This document shows, one piece after another, positions 13,928 through 15,884 of a stretch of DNA of 15,884 bases. Source of the DNA: Casp-actino8 sp965659595 (GTDB lineage Bacteria > Actinomycetota > Acidimicrobiia > Acidimicrobiales > Ilumatobacteraceae). The stretch lies in assembly GCA_965659595.1 (NCBI GenBank), contig CBFHWN010000047.1, positions 1 through 15,884 on the forward strand. Direction: 5' to 3'. The translations under genes were made by a program, and so were the position numbers. Position 1 is the stretch's first letter. Each line of letters opens with the position of its first letter. The notes under the pieces were generated by a model, which worked only from the letters and a program-made list of their open reading frames with translations, was not told the origin of the DNA and searched no databases.

Positions 13928-14739
13928 CAGACCCAACCTCCCGATGCGGCGAAGACGTCGCCCACACAGTAGGAGGACTCGGGCCCGGCGAGGAACCGAA
14001 CGATCTCGGCGAGCTCACCGGGAGTCGCCATTCGACCGGCGGGGATCTGCAGGCGAATGGCGTCGAGGACGAGTGGATCCATCGACGACAAGAGGGGAGT
14101 GTCGACCCACCCCGGACACACGGTGTTGACGCGAATCCCGAACGGAGCGATTTCTTGCGCCACCGATTTCGAGAACGCAACGATGGCCGCCTTGGCCGCC
14201 GCGTAGTGAGGAGCACCCGCCATCGGACGCAAGCCGAGAATCGACGACACGTTGATCACCGATCCGGAACGCGCCGGCGTCATGTGGCGCAGCGCAGCCC
14301 GCGTCCCGTGGAACACTCCGTAGAGATGGACGCGGATCATGCGGTCCCAGTCGGCATCGGACAGGCCGACCGTGGCATCGGTGGGCACCTGCTCGTCGGC
14401 GCGGCCTTCCATCCGCTTCATCTGATTGGCGACACTGATCTCCGTGCGCTCGGGCGACGACGGGGGAGCGATACCGGCGTTGTTGATCATCACGTCGAGG
14501 CGGCCGTGATGGGCGACCACTCGATCGACCGCGGCGTCGACGGCCGCCGAATCGGCAACGTCGAACACGACAGCCTCTCCGCCGAGCGACGATGCCACCC
14601 GCCCCGCCGCCGACTCGTCGAGATCGGCCACCACGACATGGGCTCCGTCGTCGGCCAGACGGCGGGCGAAGGCTTCTCCGAGGCCCGAGCCACCGCCGGT
14701 CACCATCATGACTCGACCGTCCAGCAAACCACTACGCAT
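13927..14739 (-). CDS. Short-chain dehydrogenase/reductase (SDR, classical)
   Basis: A 270-residue classical SDR. The cofactor glycine motif is TGGGSGLG (14-21). An Asp after strand 2 (VVADLD, 36-41) suggests NAD rather than NADP. NNAG is at 86-89, and the catalytic set is Ser166, Tyr179 and Lys183 (SSILG, YAAAK). The position usually held by the structural Asn reads His138 in V-H-L-Y-G. An insertion of roughly 30 residues lies between NNAG and helix 4 (about 92-125), which is charged and unlike FabG. It may act on a hydroxyacyl, steroid-like or other alcohol substrate; the sequence does not tell. ATG 14739 is supported by a TATGGT box 6 nt upstream. The HIT gene follows with a one-base overlap. 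Confidence 0.9.
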   Translation of the reverse strand: MRSGLLDGRVMMVTGGGSGLGEAFARRLADDGAHVVVADLDESAAGRVASSLGGEAVVFDVADSAAVDAAVDRVVAHHGRLDVMINNAGIAPPSSPERTEISVANQMKRMEGRADEQVPTDATVGLSDADWDRMIRVHLYGVFHGTRAALRHMTPARSGSVINVSSILGLRPMAGAPHYAAAKAAIVAFSKSVAQEIAPFGIRVNTVCPGWVDTPLLSSMDPLVLDAIRLQIPAGRMATPGELAEIVRFLAGPESSYCVGDVFAASGGWV

Positions 14740-14745
14740 GGCCGC

Positions 14746-14751
14746 ACCATA
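14746..14751 (-). promoter_or_regulatory. Probable -10 box for the SDR-HIT operon (leaderless)
   Basis: TATGGT on the minus strand, exactly 6 nt before ATG 14739, with no Shine-Dalgarno site between. The transcription start should fall at the start codon. Confidence 0.5.
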
Positions 14752-14780
14752 GACCGGCCAACTCGTCGTCCGACCCGCTA

Positions 14781-14803
14781 CGAAGATTTCGATTCGATCT
14801 TCG
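14781..14803. repeat. Inverted repeat upstream of the phosphatidyltransferase promoter (candidate operator)
   Basis: Perfect 7-bp arms, CGAAGAT (14781-14787) and ATCTTCG (14797-14803), separated by 9 nt; half-site centres are 16 bp apart. It lies in the 81-nt divergent region between the SDR and phosphatidyltransferase genes. It covers the -35 position (about 14786-14791) of the plus-strand promoter. It could be a dimeric repressor site. As an RNA hairpin it lacks a U tract, so it is not an intrinsic terminator. Confidence 0.4.
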
Positions 14804-14808
14804 CCGTC

Positions 14809-14814
14809 TACTCT
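14809..14814 (+). promoter_or_regulatory. Probable -10 box for the phosphatidyltransferase gene (leaderless)
   Basis: TACTCT, 6 nt, then GTG 14821. No ribosome binding site. The predicted transcription start coincides with the start codon. The inverted repeat 14781-14803 ends 5 nt upstream. Confidence 0.5.
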
Positions 14815-14820
14815 CGTGTC

Positions 14821-15414
14821 GTGGACAGCGCTTCGACCGGGACGGCTTCCTCACGTCCACCTTGGAACGTCTGGACGTGGCCGAACCTCATCACCCTGGT
14901 TCGACTGTCGTGTCTACCCCTTTTTCTCTGGCTCCTCCTCGGACGCGACGATCGTGCTTGGGCGGCCTGGCTACTCGGCGCCCTCGGTGCAACCGACTGG
15001 ATCGACGGTTGGGTCGCTCGCCGTTTCGATCAGGTGAGCGAATTCGGCAAGATCTTCGACCCGACGGCCGATCGATTGATGTTCGTGGTCGCCATCGTCG
15101 CCATCATGATCGACGGATCGGCTCCACTCTGGTTCTGCGTTGCGGTGCTCGCGCGCGAGGTCGCCTTCGGCGGCACGGTCGCCATCTTGACGCTCGTGGC
15201 CGACATGGAACGTTTCGACGTGACCTATCTGGGCAAGTGGGCGACTTTCATCCTCATGTTCACCTTTCCGGGATTCGTGATGGGGGAGAGTTCACTCGCC
15301 ATCGCGGACGCCTTCACGGTTGCGGCCTGGATCATCGGCCCGATCGGACTGGCGCTCAGTTACATCACGGCCGTCCAGTACGTTCCCGTGATCCAACGTA
15401 GCCTTTCTCGTTGA
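14821..15414 (+). CDS. CDP-alcohol phosphatidyltransferase (PgsA/phosphatidylinositol-phosphate synthase family)
   Basis: A 197-residue integral membrane enzyme with about six hydrophobic segments. The complete CDP-alcohol transferase motif D-x2-D-G-x2-A-R-x8-G-x3-D-x3-D is present: Asp59, Asp62, Gly76, Asp80 and Asp84. It would move a phosphatidyl group from CDP-diacylglycerol to an alcohol such as glycerol 3-phosphate or inositol phosphate. Which alcohol is used cannot be decided from the motif. GTG 14821 is chosen because a TACTCT box lies 6 nt upstream and the first membrane segment (PNLITLVRLSCLPLFLWLLL, 21-40) then starts at the normal distance. The open frame upstream to 14155 overlaps the SDR and is shadow sequence. 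gcvH follows 57 nt downstream. Confidence 0.9.
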   Translation: MDSASTGTASSRPPWNVWTWPNLITLVRLSCLPLFLWLLLGRDDRAWAAWLLGALGATDWIDGWVARRFDQVSEFGKIFDPTADRLMFVVAIVAIMIDGSAPLWFCVAVLAREVAFGGTVAILTLVADMERFDVTYLGKWATFILMFTFPGFVMGESSLAIADAFTVAAWIIGPIGLALSYITAVQYVPVIQRSLSR

Positions 15415-15435
15415 CACGAACTGATTCACAGCAGG

Positions 15436-15464
15436 CTGAACCACCTAGGCGTTTCCACTAGAAT
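15436..15464 (+). promoter_or_regulatory. Promoter of gcvH (-35 CTGAAC, -10 TAGAAT; leaderless)
   Basis: TAGAAT (15459-15464) is the best -10 of the window. A partial -35, CTGAAC (15436-15441), is 17 nt upstream. ATG 15472 begins 7 nt after the -10, so the transcript is probably leaderless. Confidence 0.55.
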
Positions 15465-15471
15465 CCGACCT

Positions 15472-15852
15472 ATGAACGTTCCCGAGGGGTTGCTCTACTC
15501 GTCCGACCACGAGTGGGTGCTCGTGGAGGGAACCACTGCCCGCGTCGGTATCACCGACTACGCACAGGACGCTCTCGGCGACGTGGTCTACGTTCAGGCC
15601 CCTTCGGTCGGCACGTCGGTTGCGTCGGGCGACTCGTTCAGTGAGGTCGAGTCCACCAAGTCGGTGTCCGACATCTACGCCCCAGTGTCGGGAGTGGTGG
15701 CGGCTGCCAACACACGCCTCGACGGCGAACCCGCCCTCGTCAACTCCGACCCCTATGGTGACGGCTGGCTCTGCGAGATCACGATGTCGTCCACTGACGT
15801 CGATCACCTCATGTCGCCGTCGGCCTACCGGGACCTGATCGGACAATCGTGA
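15472..15852 (+). CDS. gcvH: Glycine cleavage system H protein
   Basis: A 126-residue lipoyl-carrier protein of normal length. It shows the N-terminal SSDHEWVLVEG and VGITDYAQDALGDVVYV segments, and the lipoylated Lys63 in VESTKSVSDIYAPVSG. The C-terminal helix contains GWLCEI and the closing Y-R-D-L-I. It shuttles the aminomethyl group between the P, T and L proteins. The genes for P and T are not in the window. It has its own leaderless promoter. The stop (15850-15852) overlaps the GTG of the next gene (GTGA). The gcvH-plus-downstream order recalls mycobacterial gcvH-garA, where the H protein lies beside an FHA-domain regulator of central metabolism. Confidence 0.96.
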   Translation: MNVPEGLLYSSDHEWVLVEGTTARVGITDYAQDALGDVVYVQAPSVGTSVASGDSFSEVESTKSVSDIYAPVSGVVAAANTRLDGEPALVNSDPYGDGWLCEITMSSTDVDHLMSPSAYRDLIGQS

Positions 15853-15884
15853 GCAAGGCCTTCTGCCCGTCGTGCGCAAACAGG
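15849..15884 (+). CDS. Start of a Cys-x2-Cys (zinc-ribbon-like) protein, cut by the window edge
   Basis: Twelve codons are visible from GTG 15849, reading M-S-K-A-F-C-P-S-C-A-N-R. The Cys-Pro-Ser-Cys pair is the first half of a zinc-ribbon knuckle. The GTG overlaps the gcvH stop by 4 nt, so it is translationally coupled. By analogy with gcvH-garA in mycobacteria this may be an FHA-domain protein with an N-terminal zinc ribbon; that is inference from position, as the FHA part would lie outside. Confidence 0.5.
   Translation, partial: MSKAFCPSCANR

Noticed and set aside
1..15884. Search for tRNA, rRNA, CRISPR arrays, insertion sequences, phage or defence genes, riboswitches and intrinsic terminators.
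   Set aside because: Almost all bases belong to recognised or well-supported genes; the gaps are too short, and no direct repeat arrays, transposase motifs or hairpin plus U-tract structures were seen.

Overview
The window looks like chromosomal DNA of a high-GC actinobacterium, most plausibly a marine or freshwater member of the Acidimicrobiia; the rank is inference. The signs are a mycothiol-type enzyme (maleylpyruvate isomerase family), a RarA-DUF948-DUF6167-like gene order, frequent GTG starts, a gcvH followed by a Cys-x2-Cys protein as in the mycobacterial gcvH-garA region, and near-complete coding density. Genes overlap by 4 nt or abut, and no gene-free stretch exceeds about 85 nt. I see no tRNA, rRNA, CRISPR array, insertion sequence, phage gene or attachment site.

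Layout. (1) Positions 1-3659, plus strand: one tightly coupled unit holding the 3' end of rarA, a DUF948-type membrane protein, a small membrane-anchored protein, then glcD and glcE of a glycolate oxidase-type flavoenzyme. (2) 3681-4436, minus: a mycothiol-dependent maleylpyruvate isomerase family protein. It separates glcDE from (3) 4500-5869, plus: glcF, the iron-sulfur subunit, and a 69-residue helical protein. (4) 5870-10119, minus: transaldolase and transketolase (non-oxidative pentose phosphate pathway), a 131-residue unknown protein and a short fatty acid desaturase. (5) 10171-10650, plus: a hotdog-fold thioesterase. (6) 10653-12730, minus: two coupled amidohydrolase-2 proteins; the first keeps the metal site and the second has lost most of it. 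(7) 12786-13490, plus: an SRAP/YedK abasic-site DNA-protein crosslink protein. (8) 13508-14739, minus: a HIT protein and a short-chain dehydrogenase. (9) 14821 to the end, plus: a CDP-alcohol phosphatidyltransferase, gcvH, and the first 12 codons of a zinc-ribbon-like protein.

How the parts fit. Most of the content is central metabolism: glycolate or 2-hydroxyacid oxidation feeding electrons through GlcDEF, sugar-phosphate interconversion by Tkt/Tal, lipid desaturation and phospholipid head-group transfer, and glycine cleavage. Two housekeeping maintenance functions (RarA, SRAP) are also present.

No clearly new defence or mobile system is visible. The points most worth a second look are: a consistent TAnnnT box 6-7 nt before the start codon of eight transcription-unit-leading genes, implying leaderless mRNAs, while internal genes often have Shine-Dalgarno sites; the coupled active/degenerate amidohydrolase pair; glcDE sitting where alaS is often found after rarA; an inverted repeat upstream of the phosphatidyltransferase promoter; and convergent gene pairs with no room for a terminator.
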